Positions 33,927 through 48,130 of a DNA stretch of 64,000 bases are shown piece after piece. Both the position numbers and the translations under genes were made by a program. The stretch is from Polytrichum commune (lineage: Eukaryota; Streptophyta; Polytrichopsida; Polytrichales; Polytrichaceae). Position 1 is the stretch's first letter. Every line of letters begins with the position of its first letter. The notes beneath the pieces were generated by a model. It searched no databases, was not told the DNA's origin, and saw only the letters and a program-made list of their open reading frames with translations. The stretch spans positions 62,714,533 through 62,778,532 of the forward strand of contig OX485804.1 in assembly GCA_950295325.1 (NCBI GenBank), given 5' to 3'.

Positions 33927-35381
33927 ATGATCTTTGTATGAACTTTGGTACATGTGAAGCCTGGTTTGGTTAGTGCATTTTGACTGAGTGAATGTCACCT
34001 TACTGCACACCATAATGTCACAAAGTGGACATTCCAACCTTCTGTTGCGAGAGGATATCCACTTTTTTACATTGTAATGTTCAGTAAGGTGACAATCAAT
34101 TCAGTCAAGACGCATTTAAAGTGTGCCCAGTTAAGTTATTGTGAGCCATTGGCATGGAGCCCAGTGTGTAGACTTTTAAGAGATTTCTTGATGTTGAGGC
34201 GGAGACAGACAAACCCATAGGGTGATCCAGTTAGTGTCATGGAAGGCCGGGTTTCCAATCGCAATACTGGAAAATTGTTTCACTGTTCAACTTCAAAAGG
34301 GAAGTCCATCAATTTCGTCAACAACAATATCACATTTAATCTACCAGCAGTTTCTTTAACCTAGCCCTTGAAATGTTGCAATGCTTGTATACATGCTGTC
34401 CATATAATCTAGTGTATTCCAAAATTAGCAGTCGATCCTTGACCAAATTGTTTGTTGATTCCTGGCATTTGCAAGTCTAATGCCAAAGAAGGGGGGCGCT
34501 AATGGAAACTGCAAAAGATGAATGTTGGTTTTGTGAAGGTTTTGCACATTGTGCATGGAATATTATTTCCCAGTACTTTCTTCATTTGAATTTGTTATTA
34601 AAGTTATCCTTTGATTCAACCAGGAGTTTTGGTCGGGCGTTGGTTGCTTTGCATTCAAAACTTTCCATGTTGCGGTAAGTTGGTGCATGATCAAATTTGG
34701 TGTGGAGGTTTGAACATCGTGCATTCTAAATTGATTCATTGGGGCCGAACTCATTTTGGCATGGCAAGAGGTTGTAAAACGAGTTCGGCCCCTAGTGAGT
34801 TAATATAGGATGTCCTTTGTTCATACCTCTACATCAAACATGGACCCAAAACTCACCGAACATGGAAAGTTTCGCTTGCATATCAATCAACTCCAAACCG
34901 AAACTCCCGTTGAAGCAAATGATAAGTCTATTTGGCAACACGAATCAATGGCACGACTTCTTCTCCGCGCATATAAAGTAAAATATTTGGATTGACACTT
35001 GAGTGTTGATGTAGTGTTACAATCAACTACATGAAACTTGAAACGGGTTGTGACGCACTGAATGTTTTAACTCAGTGTTTAAGATTCTTTCATGTTACAT
35101 GTTGCGGCATTGCTAGAACGATGCTTTGCCTTAAAAGTGTATGCAATCAAACCATTAAAAATTGTGCTATCAAGGGTCACATCCATTTAAAATGTTTTGT
35201 GCATGCTTCGTGCGTAGTTAGATTTCACTCAAAATTAATTGGGTGGTTGTCATAAGGACTTGGGCCTCTTTATTGGTTAAAAGAGGCTGCAGTGACCTAA
35301 TGTATGTGCACGTATAAGTGGGAATTGCAATCTCTATGTGGGGATCATTTTAATTCCAATAGAGATACCATGAGGTATGTG

Positions 35382-35385
35382 ACAT
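35382..35385 (+). other. Unoccupied paralogous target site of element B
   Basis: The sequence GAGGTATGTGACAT followed by GCTCATTGTGGGTACTTCC reads through here. In R1 copy 3 the first part lies left of element B (to 45974) and the second part right of it (from 62934 as ACATGCTCATTGTGGGTAC). A single ACAT is present here, as expected for an empty site. Confidence 0.9.
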
Positions 35386-35698
35386 GCTCATTGTGGGTAC
35401 TTCCACTTCCACTCCACAAACCAATGTGATCGTTAGATCAAGCAGTTGAAGAACTCGTTCATTTAGTAAATTCGAGTGAGGGAGAGGGCCAGTGAGAAAT
35501 TTGCAATCGTAGTTCATATGCTCTTAGGATCTCCGGTCAAAGTGCAAAGTCCATGATTTGTGAAGCGATCGTGTAAGGGGAGGAATCGTGAGGGTCACAT
35601 GTGATTAGAATGTCACTTACATGTGCCTATTCATGTGTCATCATGTGTAAAAGAACAATCTACCACAATCAAACAACATGTTTTGCATTTGAAATTTT

Positions 35699-36998
35699 GT
35701 GAATGAGACACCTATGCAATGTATGGAATTGGTGTCAAAGTGGTCACAAAATAAGATTTTGTTCCTTTGTCAATTAAGAGCGGTCCCTAAGGGGGATGTC
35801 AAACCTCCCCCTACGAGCTTTTCGGGGGAGATAGATACGGGCACGGGTAGCTCCGAAAAAGAAATCAAGATGTTTTGGACCTCACTAAAAACTTATGCCG
35901 GCCCATCCAACTTCAAAAAAACCATTGCCTTTTCATTTTTGAAAGCCACTTATCCACAAAGCCCATGTTGAGTGCACTTCAACTTCAAGGTCCAAAATCA
36001 TATATATGTGTGTGTGTGTGTGTGTACTTCCACTTAGTAAATAAGCAATTGATTGGAATTTTAGCCCTGAAGTGACATAATTGTCAAGTAAGCACGTAAT
36101 TAACACGGAAGTCACAAACATTACCAAGTCCTCATTAACATCGAGGTTTTAACTTAACAGTTGAAAGGGTCTTCGTCATTCAAATATAAAACTTAAGCTA
36201 ACAGGTAACATGTGGATTTCTATTCTTGAGGTTGGGCAAATATGCTTAAAACAACACGATCATAATTGATATACATACAATATATCAATCTAACCATTTT
36301 ATATGTGTACATGCTTAAACCCTACTTCAAACCTAATTTAATTAGGTATCCACTTAAGCAAAATGACCACTTAAGGCAAGCATAAGGCACACTTATCTTG
36401 CAATGAATCAGTTACAATAAGAGTAAACTTGTCATAAGCGACAAACTATTAGACATTTTAGCATATATTCATGACAATAGTTTTTTTTAAATTGTTATTA
36501 TTGTTATTTTTTTAGTAGAGTGACGCCTTAATTTATTATTTTAAAATGATTGATTTGTAATCAAATTTAATAATGATAAGCTTATGTAAACCAAGCACTC
36601 TTTAAGTAACCGCTCCTTTGCAATGCTAGTGAATGCATGGGAGTATATTAACTATGTGTATCTAACAATTAGCAAGCCGAAGGAAATGAAGGAAATGAGA
36701 CATGTAGACAAGTCCATCATATGTAGTAAGAGTATTTTGAGGAGACTCTCCATTTATCCTTGCTTCCACGGGAAGCCGGTGTTTCTATCATTATCAAACT
36801 AAAAGTGTAGAGGTGTATATTTGAACAATGAAATGAGGATATTGTCACCTAGCATACATTAGGATTGTGGTCCGGGAATGCAATCAATGTTGAGATTCAA
36901 AATGATGTGTGTAGGAAACAATCCTACCAATCCCCTATTTATATTTACCATGATCATTCTAAGGGTGATTATTTTTTAATATTACCTCACTAATTGCA
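35699..36998. mobile_element. Possible nested insertion in R1 copy 2
   Basis: R1 copies 1 and 3 read from GCATTTGAA directly into the AAATTTGACCAAAT region, but here about 1.3 kb intervenes. It begins GTGAATGA and ends TCATTCAC (8-bp inverted termini). No clear TSD or coding region. Part of it (about 35860-35990) resembles a later part of R1 (37370-37470), so a rearrangement is an alternative. Confidence 0.35.
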
Positions 36999-37770
36999 AT
37001 TCATTCACTTGAAAAAACAAATTTGACCAAATCATAGAATGAAATCGGCCTTCAAAACTTGCATAAAAGTCTTGAGTTGAAATGTTTGGTTTTTTCCTTT
37101 GAGGAATTATTGAAGAAAATAATGACAACACATATTTACTACATTTTTCTACCACATAGAATTTGCACAAGGTTTACCATGTAACCATCTTTTCATGTGT
37201 CTTGATATCAATGATAAATAAGTGGATTAAAAGTACCAACTTGAGTCATTTTGGTTTTCTACCATATTTGAGTGCCACCCCTGGGATGGAACCCATTGGC
37301 TAGAACATCGTAGTGAGGACTCAATGAACTATCCTTTGAGCAAAAGAGGGGGCTGATAAAAAAAACATTGTCTGCCCCTTCCCACTTCAAAAAAAAGTTG
37401 CCCATGCATTCATCAAGGCCACTTTGTCCATAAAACCATATTGAGTGCACCTCATTTTCCAAGCCCAAAATCCAATATTTATGTTCACTTCCACTTAGTA
37501 AAAGAGAAATTAATCGGGATATCATTCCCAAAGTCACAACGCGAGTTGATGCGAAGACTTAACAAATTGTGACTCTATTGAATGAGATTTATAAGTAAAG
37601 TCGGATATCTTTCTCAACGCAGTTAAATCAAAGTTGGTTACTGAATACCAAATCTTCTAGTAAGTTCGCGCGATTGTTTAGTGCACTGAAGATTTTCCGA
37701 AGAATAGGTCGGGCTTCTTGTGTATTGATGCTCAACCTAAAGTTTGATCATTTCAAATGGCCTTTTATGT

Positions 37771-40386
37771 TGTCAATCCTAATGGAGCATGTCACCGGGT
37801 TCAATATTATAACACAAAAATGAGAGAAAGGGGTTGAAACTACTGTCGCAATTAGTTTCGAGCTCATTTGAAGAGCTCAAGTGTACTACAAAATGATTCT
37901 CACATGATGATTTGTGATAACACAAACATAATGATCTATGTTATGTTTGAATTGTTGTGCTACCTTTGTTATAAAAGAGCATTGAACTTTGCTTTCGGTG
38001 TTTGATCTCTTTTGGAAAGGTAGCTTGGGGGTCAAATTTGTGTATTATGATGTTTGTTTCAATTGATTTAGACATAAGAAAAATGGACTATTTTACAACA
38101 TGGGTCAAAGCACAAATAAAAATATAGAGATGCATAGGTATCTAATTGATGTTTGCTCCAATATCAACATCAATCTCACTTTGCTTCAAAGTCATCCAAA
38201 CCTTACAATTGGCATACCTAAAAAAATCATCTCCCAAACCCTTTCATTGTTGCCATCTTTCACAAATTATCATGATGTACCTTTATTTGACATGACATGA
38301 TAGGCCATCTCTTTGGACGGTGCATGAACTCAATTTATCAATGTCATTTTCTATGACGTGGTCATACGTACATGAATAGCAATAATGCAAGCAACAGTTG
38401 TCATGTGCAAGGTTCAAGGACATGCCCATGTGTCCTCTCACATCAACAATTTACTTGTTACCCATCGTTATAATCTCATGTGAGGCTTTTGTCGTGCTTG
38501 AAATTTAAGTTATCTCTCTTCATGAATAATATGAAATGACATGACATAGCTAGGGACGGTGCATGACCTTAATTTATCAATGTCATTTTCTATGATGTGG
38601 TCATACGTACATGGATAGCAATAATGCAAGCAATAGTTGTCATGTGCAAGGTTCAAGGACAAGCCCATGTGTCGTCTCACATCAACAGTTTACTTGTTAC
38701 CCATTGTTATAATCTTAGTAAGGCTCTTGTCATGCTTGAAATTTAAGCTATCTCTCTTCATGAAAACTATGACATGACATGACATGACATAGCTATGGAT
38801 GGTGCATGACCTCAATTTATCAATGTCATTCTCTATGACTCGGTCATACATACTATAATGACCTCAATTTATCAATGTTGGTCTGAACGACTTAGTCATT
38901 AAAGTTGGCAAGTGGAAGGACAAGTGGAGAGTTAAATTTCTCATTTGTTCTTAAGGTTCATACTACTCATAGATCCTTGCTCTCATTGCATGTTGTAATT
39001 AAGATTCTAAATATTCCTGCCTCCCCCCCCCCCAATCTAATCATCCGAATGGAATAAGACCCATATTAAGAGACATTGAGTTGTAATTTACTTTCTCCAC
39101 TCAACAAAACAATAGCGTGAACCCCCCCCCCCCCGGCCCCCAAGGACTTTAATTTTTCCTTGCGAAGGATTGGAAATACGTAGAAATGGTTTTTGTGAAG
39201 TGAAAATAGCATCTCAATGCTAAGTGGGTGCATGTGCATAGAATGAGATTCAAATCCATATCCTTCCATCCCAAAAGTTATGCTTTCTATGCTCACTTAT
39301 TCTTCAGGGCGATGTGGGAAACCACTTCATAAAGGAAACCTTCATAGAAAATAAAAAAGGCAAAAATCTTTGGGACCACAAAACATTATTACCGTGGAAT
39401 ATTGTAACATTGGATCATTACTACAATGTACATTATAACAATGATGTAACGACTAAACATTGCCAACATAATTTTTAATGGAGAGATGGTATCACCCAAA
39501 TAACAACATGTGTCAAATCTTGAAGCGGCATGAGTAGGCATCGTAGATAATAAAAAAATCATGGGGTTAGGCACACAATAGATGTTACCTATAATTATTA
39601 ACATCATCTTCACTTTGTGTCAAAGTCATCCAAACCTTACTTGCAAAGTTGGCAAATCTAGAAAAATCTTCTCCAAATCTCTTTCATTATTGCCATCTTT
39701 CACAAATTATCATGATGTACATGACTGACATGACCCCAATTTATCAATGTCATTCTCAATGATTCGGTCATATGTATGGATGGCAATAATACAAGCAACA
39801 GTCATCATGTGCAAGGTTCAAGGACAAGCCCAAGCATCACCTCATATCAACATTTAACTTATTACCTAATGTTATAATCTCTTGTGAGGCACTTCACATG
39901 CTTGAAATCATGGTTATCTCTCGTCATGAAGAACATGACATGACATGACATGATTATGGACGGTGCATGGCCTCAAATTATCAATGTCACTCTCCACTAC
40001 TTAGTCATTGTAAAAAAAGACTACCCCCCCCCCCCCCCCCCGGCGCTCCCTCCTATTAACGTTGTTGTCCATTGGATTTTGTCATACCCTCCATGTATAA
40101 AAAACAAAAGGGAAACCCTCATTATGGATACCCATACAACATCCAAAAACTGACAATGCCATACCAACACTGCTCTTAAACCATTGAATTGTAGTTAATC
40201 CCTAAAGGACCGAAGGGCCAAATTTGACTTTTTGCACCATTTTTATTTGGTCCATAGACTTTGTCTCCCCATTGTCAAAGAGCCACATGCACATTTATAT
40301 ATATTAGGGGGTCAATATTGCAAGGCTTTCTCTTCTAGCCAAAAACAAAAGTCATTTGATAATGATTTGCTTATTTTTATCAAGAA
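37771..40386. repeat. Gene-free region with tandem and segmental duplications
   Basis: A unit of about 240 bp containing GACGGTGCATGA starts at 38316, 38555 and 38798 (the third partial). A segment of about 340 bp (38140-38480, with CAAAGTCATCCAAACCTTAC) recurs at 39580-39915. Short ATGAC runs and C tracts (39006, 39122, 40024) are present. No gene recognised. Confidence 0.6.
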
Positions 40387-42211
40387 CATGGTGACATTTG
40401 GGTTTTTGTGGACATGTTTTGGACATTTTGGAGGCGTTTTGGCATCAAGTCAAGTAAACGTGGATAGCTCCAATTACATTTAAAATGGGCCTAATTTTTT
40501 AGAAAAAAAACATTGCTTGTTTCTAAATATGTGCATTGTCTTATCTAGCCCTTGGATTTGAGTACTTAGGAAATCTGTTTTATGTGGAATAAATATCTCA
40601 AGTCAGCCCATATTTGATATTTGCCCGAAAGCAAGCATAGGGAACCACATTAAACAATTCCAAAAGTAACTCTTTCCTTCTTGTAGATGGGCTAAACTCA
40701 CATGTGGAGGTCTAGATGGAGAAAGATCACCTCGAAAACAATAATGTGACTATCAATGAGGCAATACCAACCAACCACTAGATTTGAACATCACATAGAT
40801 TATTCCATCATTGAGTTTTCACACCCTAATCTCAACAGTCAAAACACTCTCAAATAATCTAGGAATAAGATATTAGCGCCCTCAATACTACTATAAATAA
40901 TCCATGAGGATGGTTTGGAAAAACAATCCTAAACTAACACCAACTTTAACGTCCATAATTTAAAACATAAAAATTATTATAAATTCTACTTTGCTCTAAA
41001 CATGGTCCTCAAAGGGTTAATCAATAAGTTCACTCCAAAATACCTAAGACAAGCCCAAAGTCTATGCCCTCTTATATACTTGGTGACTCGTCAAAGGAAT
41101 TTCCTCTTAGGAGTTCATTGGAGGTTCTTGTGTTGGTGCCTAATTTTGAAAAATGGGTGAATCTCTTTGAACATATTTGAAGGTAGCCACCTTATAGCTA
41201 GTTAAAGTAGAAACTTCCATGGAAACCTTTTAAGTCTCAAAAATGTTTTCCATGTGTTTTAGCACATTCAACCCCTGAATTAGAGGAATGAGCATGCCAT
41301 ACCAACATACACATTTATGTTATATATCCTCATATGTGGGACACTTGGATGGTTGAAATTTTATATGAACAATCCTAACCATATGAAGATTCTCTATGTA
41401 CAGTCAAATCTATCATTAGAGGTACAAATCTTCTTGAATGAGCTAATGTATTGGAATAGATTGTTTTAGAAAAACTTGGGTAGATTTCACTTCAACATTT
41501 AGAGGTTAAGTTGGGATGAATCTACCATTAACATGTTATGGGTAGGATTTTAGTGGACCCTCTAACAAGCCACCACACAACCTCAACACAACATGTCCAT
41601 TACATATACTATGAGATGGTGCTCAAGGAGCATTCAAGGTACACTGTGGGCCTAATCTGATCGCTCTTCTAAATTTGACATGTAAATTTGGATGGTACAT
41701 GGTAACGCGTGTAGTTAAGAATGCACACTAACTTAATGAACAATATGCACAATCTGATATGAAGAGGCATACTTAGCAAAAGGAAAAAAAGAAAATTCTA
41801 CATGTACTAGTTATTGAAATTTCTTGTGCCTAACATTATTTAGTTGAGTCGGTATGTTGGGCGGGGCCGAGAATAAGCTAGATTCTATACATAATTATAC
41901 TATGTTTATTCTCACAACAAAGCATTGCACTAGTAGATTCAGGCTGAAAAAACTCAGGTGAAACAATGTATTGATATGATTAGAATGGGACGGTTGATAG
42001 CAATTAAATAATGTTATGTTGCCTCCAAAATTTTGATAAAACCAGTTCATGAATGGTAATTATGCTCTTTAAATGTCATGAAGGTGTTAATCCTCAATTG
42101 ATTCTAGAATTGATTTCCAACTAGGTTTCCAGTCATATTAAACATTTAATTTGAGATGGCCTTTAAGATCTCTTGATCCGTAACAATGCCAGTATTTGTA
42201 TTTAATGTCAC
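40387..42211 (+). repeat. Dispersed repeat R2, copy 2
   Basis: Diverged counterpart of 10064-11887 in the same orientation. It has a short extra segment near 41850-41895 (GTTGGGCGGGGCCGAG). No conserved frame. Confidence 0.75.
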
Positions 42212-42587
42212 TTGTTTTTCCTAGTTAGACAATGCTATATCTTTTGTATTTTTTTACCAAGTAAAGATGTTAATGTTCTATAATGTCCAAACAACCAATT
42301 GGACCTTTTGTTAACAAAAATTGAGATATATAATAAATAGTTATAGGATTGTGCAATTCCAAATAGCAAGTGACACTAAATACAATATTTAGTACTAGTG
42401 AATTGAAACAAGTTATGTCATATTGTTTCGAATCTGCCCTTGATCTACATTTTGCCCCATTGAATCCACACATGCTTGAGAAATTACATTCAACAATTTT
42501 ACCAAACCCTCTATTCACACATGGCATTGTCATACGCGTGGTCATACGTTATATGCATATTTCGGTGAAATGTACACAAAAATGATT
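42212..42587. other. Short AT-rich spacer with a small-element fragment
   Basis: The end with GTGACACTAAATACAATATTTAGT (about 42370-42393) resembles the terminus of the small element family at 12093-12890. No gene recognised. Confidence 0.4.
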
Positions 42588-45500
42588 TTAACTTACCTTA
42601 CAAAAACAACTTGCATCTCAAACTGGGCAGAGACCAGGTCTTAAAATCCATCACTTCTCTAACTTTATCTTCACCTGACTCAACATCGGTTTAAATCACG
42701 AGCTCTCACACTTCAGAGAATCAGCAATTTACGAGGGAAATAACCAATGAAGGTAACTCCAACCAAGTGAGCCAGCCTGTATATAACTGAGGAGTGAGCT
42801 GCCAGACTCCATTGCTCATCTTCGCCTTCTGCACTCTCTTTGTGCTTCTCTCCTACTCTCCATTCCCATGGCAAACTCATATTGAGAATATGCATGAACA
42901 AATGTATTCCATTGTCAAGCTGAGGTTTTTGGTTACATGTTTTGGGTAACCTTCAACTGAAGACCTCTTGTTGACAACCACAACGATGAATTTATGCATT
43001 CTCTCATCATGAGTTGATATGTACGAATTGCAATGGTTGGTGACTTGATAATGGACAAGATCGTTCCACCTTCCTTCAATGCACACTCTTCGCTTTCCTC
43101 TCGGTGCAAGATGAGCTCACTTTGATATTCAGCTGACGGAGACTTTGATTTTTTTTTTAAATTAGCATTTTTTCACTACAAGGAGCGTGTAGCCCACAAA
43201 TGTCATTGGTTCATTGCCATTAGCATTTAGATTGTTGGTCTCAAAATCAAATGGAAAAATAGATCTAAATACCAAAAAACTACCTGTGTGGCGAAGAATC
43301 AACAATACATGATCCCTGCAGTGAGTGGAAGAGTAAAAAACATTGTCCATTCACTTGGTAGGGAATAGCTGTTGCCTCACCAATGACCACACTCTTGCAA
43401 AACATTTTGAGAGTATGATAGATAAGCAAGCAACTACTTGTACCAGGTACTTGTACGTTCCACAACTCTGTGTCTCAACAGTCAGTCTTTGGGGTATGAA
43501 AAATTGAGGTGAAACTAAAGATTAAGAGCAAGGTGCTGTAGTTTTGAATCTTAATTATCAGTATTAGGCCTTGTTATACCTCACAAGTAAGAACATAGGT
43601 GAACTTGTTGAAATGTTGTGTCAAAGAAGCGTTCTGGTTTCTGTGCATTTAAATCAGTGATAGATAGGCCTTGCTCAGATGTTTGCTACTGGCCATCATA
43701 GATCTTATTTAGACATCTTCCTTTGCAAGATAATATTGTACTGTAGAATGTGGATTAACTTCGTGTGTTCCTAAGGAGCTTAACAATGTTGGAGGACCCT
43801 CCGCGACTCTCATACATTTTCACTAAATCCCCTTGCTCTTGCACCCAGTTGCAGTGGAAGGCAAGTGATGGAGATGAGAGGGAAGGAACTCAATGTTTCT
43901 GAAATAGTCCTTCTCAAAGTTTTAAGTTGAAGATGTTCACATTTCTTGATGTAATATTTGTGACAATTTTATTTGAACCAGAGGTGTGGAGGGCGCGATT
44001 TCAAGATCTCAACTTCATACAACTACTTTGATGTTTAGGGTGGTGAGAGCCGGAAATGCAACTGTGGTTTCTTGTTTGCTTCTTGTGGTTGAGGAGCGTA
44101 AGTAAAGTAGACAGGTGAGAGCCAATTCCTCATTTCTGAATTGTTGTATGACAAGCTTCCACTAAGCGTTCATGGCCTTCTTCTTGCGTTTATTACCCTT
44201 GCAATTTTGAGATAGATTATAGATCCCTTATCTTGATATGAGAACTACACTAAATATGATATGAAGTGTCACCAATTCTACTTGTCTTGCTCAATACTAA
44301 TTGTAAACCGCAGTGTAGTGTCAGCAACACTAGAAGATAACCCAACGTTATTTGTTTTTCCTTATAAGAATTTGAAGTGGTGATCTAAAGTGGTGCAATT
44401 ACTAACACTTACCATGTGACTTTTCATAAACTACCATATGACACCATATATCATATTTAGTGTAGTAAGATCTTAGTGTGAACTTTGGTACATGTGAAGC
44501 CTCTTGTGGTGAGTGCGTTTTTGACAGAGTGAATGTCACCTTATTGCACACCATAATGTCACAAAGTGGGCATTCTAAGCTTCTGTTGAGAGAGACTATC
44601 CACTTTTTGACATTGTAATGTGGAGTAAGGTGACAATCAATTTAGTCAAGACGCATTTAAAGTATGCCCAGTTCAGTAATTGCAAGCCATTGCCTTCAGT
44701 TACGTCTGTAGACTTTTGAGAGATTTCTTGATGTTGAGGCGGAACAAATTCATGGGGTGATCTAGTTACTGTGATAAAAGGCCCGTTGTCCAATTGCGAT
44801 ACTGGAAATTGGTTTTTTTCTCCAACTGATAGAGGGAAGTCCATCAATTTTGTCAACAACAATATCACATTTAATTCAATGCATTTACCAACCAGTTTCT
44901 TCAACCTAGCCCTTGAGATGTTGCAATGCTTGTATACATGTTGTCCATAGAATCTAGTGTACTTTTATTATTCCCAAATTAGTAGTCAATCCTTGACCAA
45001 ATTGTTTGTTGATTCCTGGCATTTGCAGGTCTAATGCCAAAGAAGGGGGGCGCTAATGGAAACTGCAGAAGATGAATGTTGGTTTTTGTGAAGGTTTTGC
45101 ACATTGTGCATGGAGTATTATTTCCCAGTTCTTTCTTTATTTGAATTTGTCATTAAAGTTATCCTTTGATTCAACCGGGAGTTTTGGTCGGGCGTTGGTT
45201 GCTTTGCATTCAAAACTTTCCATGTTGCAGTAAGTTGGTGCAGAGGTTTGAACATTGAGCATTCTATATTGATTCATTGGGGCCGAACTCATTTTGGCAT
45301 GGCAAGAGGTTGTAAAACGAGTTCGGCCCCTAGTGAGTTAATATAGGATGTCCTTTGTTCATACCTCTACATCGAACATGGACCCAAAACTCACCGAACA
45401 TGGAAAGTTTCGCTTGCATATCAATCAACTCCAAACCGAAACTCCCATTGAAGCAAACAATAAGTCTATTTGGCAGCACGAATCTATGGCATGACTTCTT

Positions 45501-45974
45501 CTCCAAACATAAATAGTAAAATATTTGGATTGACACTCTAGTGTTGATGTAGTTGTACAATCATCTACATGAAACTTGAAACGGATTATGATGCACTGAA
45601 TGTTTTAACTCAGTGTTTAAGATTCTTTCATGTTACATGTTGCGGCATTGCTTGAACGATGTTTTGCCTTAAAAACATATCCAATGAAACCATGAAAATT
45701 TGTGGAGTGTTTTTTTTTAAGACGTCTATTTCATTCAGTATACACCTTAAAGCTTTGAAAGGAGGTTCACCATGTCTTTCTGGATGGATGCATGCTTCAT
45801 GCATAATTATAGTTCACTCTAAATTAATTGGGTATTTGTTATAAGGACTTGGGCCTCTTTATGGGTCAAAAGAGGCTGCAGTAATTTAATGTATGTGTGG
45901 ATATACATGAAAATTGTAAACTCTGTGTGGGGATTATTTTAATTCGAATAGAGATACCATGAGGTATGTGACAT
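42588..45974 (+). repeat. Long dispersed repeat R1, copy 3, left part
   Basis: Aligns with 31866-35385 of copy 2 and is interrupted at ACAT (45971-45974) by element B. It contains the small TIR element (44244-44466) and the hairpin (about 44510-44655) in their usual places. Confidence 0.8.
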
Positions 45975-46002
45975 AACACTATATTCGTTAAATTGAGACT
46001 TT
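45971..46002 (+). repeat. Element B left TSD and TIR
   Basis: ACAT at 45971-45974, TIR 45975-46002. An inner AGTCTC at about 46009 makes an inverted repeat with GAGACT inside the TIR, as in element A. Two direct repeats containing GGTAGAGCACTC lie farther in, near 46130 and 46174. Confidence 0.9.
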
Positions 46003-46505
46003 CTCTAGTCTCAAATTAATATATGGATCAAACAACATTCCGTGTTCCGAAACTATATTGCGAACAATCTCAAATATATTATATGTTCTAATATCCCAAA
46101 TCTATTATGTGTGGACATAAGCACATATGGTAGAGCACTCAACACCAACTTCATCAACAAAAACACTTTGGGTAGAGCACTCCAAACTAGTTTCATCCAA
46201 TAAACATATAAAATGGTTTATATTATTAGCATGGTCAATAAAATATAGACATTGCAACATACAAAGTGCATGCAATAAATGCATTTTTCTTCAATGGACA
46301 ATTTAGTCCCAAACTTAATAAAAAAATGAACTTCACATTTGTATTGAAATATAGTAAATGAATATTCATCCAACCCCAAACAATATAGCATTCGCAAGTT
46401 CTACCCAAACTTTGCCCCAAGTTTGAGGAGCACACATATGAGTAATATATATTCGTCGAATTACATATTACACTATAATCATGCTAACACAATCCTACCA
46501 ACTTC

Positions 46506-47992
46506 TCATTTAACGTGGGTTGCTTCTTCTGCGATCCGAGCAAGGTTGTCTTTTGCAAAAGTTATGTACTTTTGAGGGATGGACACCGATCCACTATGAT
46601 TTTTCCGTGGTTTCCATGCTATGAATATGGAATCTGTATCTATTCAAGATGGACCATGCTCAGAATCCACCTTCCACCGAAAGTTAGGGTTTGTATCCCA
46701 GCCTGTATAATGCCGAACAACATCTTCATTCCGTGATGTCGGTCGGTAGTACTCTACTTGTATTTGTTGAAAATGAGGGCTGGAAGTTACAAAATTTGGT
46801 TTGGACAAAGCTTTTGCCATCCACACTGGCTTTGCATATGTCTCATCTCCAGGACGCAAAATGAGCATATAACCTTCATGACAATCCACTGCAATGCGGA
46901 AAGATGGTGGCGGACGACTACTAGCAGGCCCCACGTAATGGTCGTCCACATCAAACTCCTCTCGAACCTCTCCATTTCCCAAAAGACTAGCCTCCGAAGC
47001 TTGTACATTGACACGTGTTTGTGGCCAAAACCCATGCCTTAAAGTAAGGGGTGTATCTTCATGAAGGTTTGCCAAAGCGCCACGAACACGTGTCCAATAT
47101 TGTATCCAACTTCCGTAACGAAGCCAACACGATCCACCAACATCCGCTACCCTCAAACTCTCCCAATATTGTATGAAGCCTGATATGCCTTTACAAATGT
47201 CCTCCAAATTCTTCATGGGTATTGGTTTGCAAGGCTTAGGCTCTCCGTCAGGCAACATCGTCCTTCCTTCCCCATCAACACGCCATACAAGGAGACCCTC
47301 CGGCGGGCTTCAGTCTTGTGATGTGCACAACAACTTGTATTGCATGGCGGGGACACCATCGTCACGCACGTAGAACCGAAATTGTTGTGCCTTCGTATGC
47401 CCGATCAATCGGTGAGCTCCGCTTCGAATATACGGTTCTATAAATGCCTTGAAGTTTGGAACCTCCTCAATCATATGTGGGATGACGGGAATGTTCTCCA
47501 AATCCATGTACGACTTCATCAACAATGGGATTGTTGGAAAATCCTCCTCGCGCAACTTCATGCTCCACCGCCCAAAGGACGCATCAATATCATCGTGCGT
47601 GTGGCCTACCAATAGAAAGGACACAAAAACCTCCTTGAAAATGCCTTTCGCAACCAACAACGACCAATATGCAAAAACATATCTACTTTTATTGTCCTTC
47701 GCACAATTGTCCAATTGGACACGCAGAGTTGGGGGCAAATTCTTGGCAATCACATCTTCACTTGGTGGCTCCGGCAATGAGTGCACGCATACATCTCTTC
47801 CATCCAAGACCGCTTCATATAGAGGTGTTGATCCCGAGTTTTCAAATAGCAATCTTGATGAATAGGACGGCGGTTTCTCCAAATCACGTAAAAGCTTTGC
47901 AAATGACCCTATCGTGTGGTTTGAATCCCCCGGATACAAATCAAGAGCATAATGAGCATACTTGACATCTCCATGCCCATGTGCAATCATTC
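46506..47992 (-). CDS. Element B transposase-like gene, exon 2 (catalytic core)
   Basis: Starts MIAHGHGDVKYAHYALD. Contains QLDNCAKDNKSRYVF and VGHTHDDIDASFGRWS, then PTIPLLMKSYMDLENIPVIPH, which shows where element A lost frame. Stops at 47308-47310 and 46644-46646 break the frame; coding similarity to A continues beyond both down to AKDNLARIAEEA and the TGA at 46506-46508. Confidence 0.8.
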
Positions 47993-48130
47993 CTGCAAAG
48001 GCAACCCAATGGTTTAATATTCAACTATAACACCAAAAAATTCACATGGTGTACATGTATGGCCCCAAGTACAAACCTAAACGCACAAATTTGTGTTTAG
48101 GTAATGCAATGCAATTGTTATCAAAATCAC

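Larger units (their letters stand above)
31866..37770 (+). repeat. Long dispersed repeat R1, copy 2 (with nested insertion)
   Basis: The start (TTACCTTACAAAAACAACTT) matches 42590. The body to 35385 matches copy 3 up to element B, and 35386 onward matches the DNA right of element B (62938-64000), with about 1.3 kb extra at 35699-36998. A promoter-like CTGTATATAACTGAGGAGTG followed by a CT-rich stretch lies at about 32053 (also 42776). No coding region is conserved among copies. A TG microsatellite is at 36005-36026. Confidence 0.75.

Noticed and set aside
31866-37770. R1 as an LTR retrotransposon
   Set aside because: A TATA-like promoter is present near 32057, but no LTR pair, primer-binding site, gag or pol motif could be found, so the class is left open.
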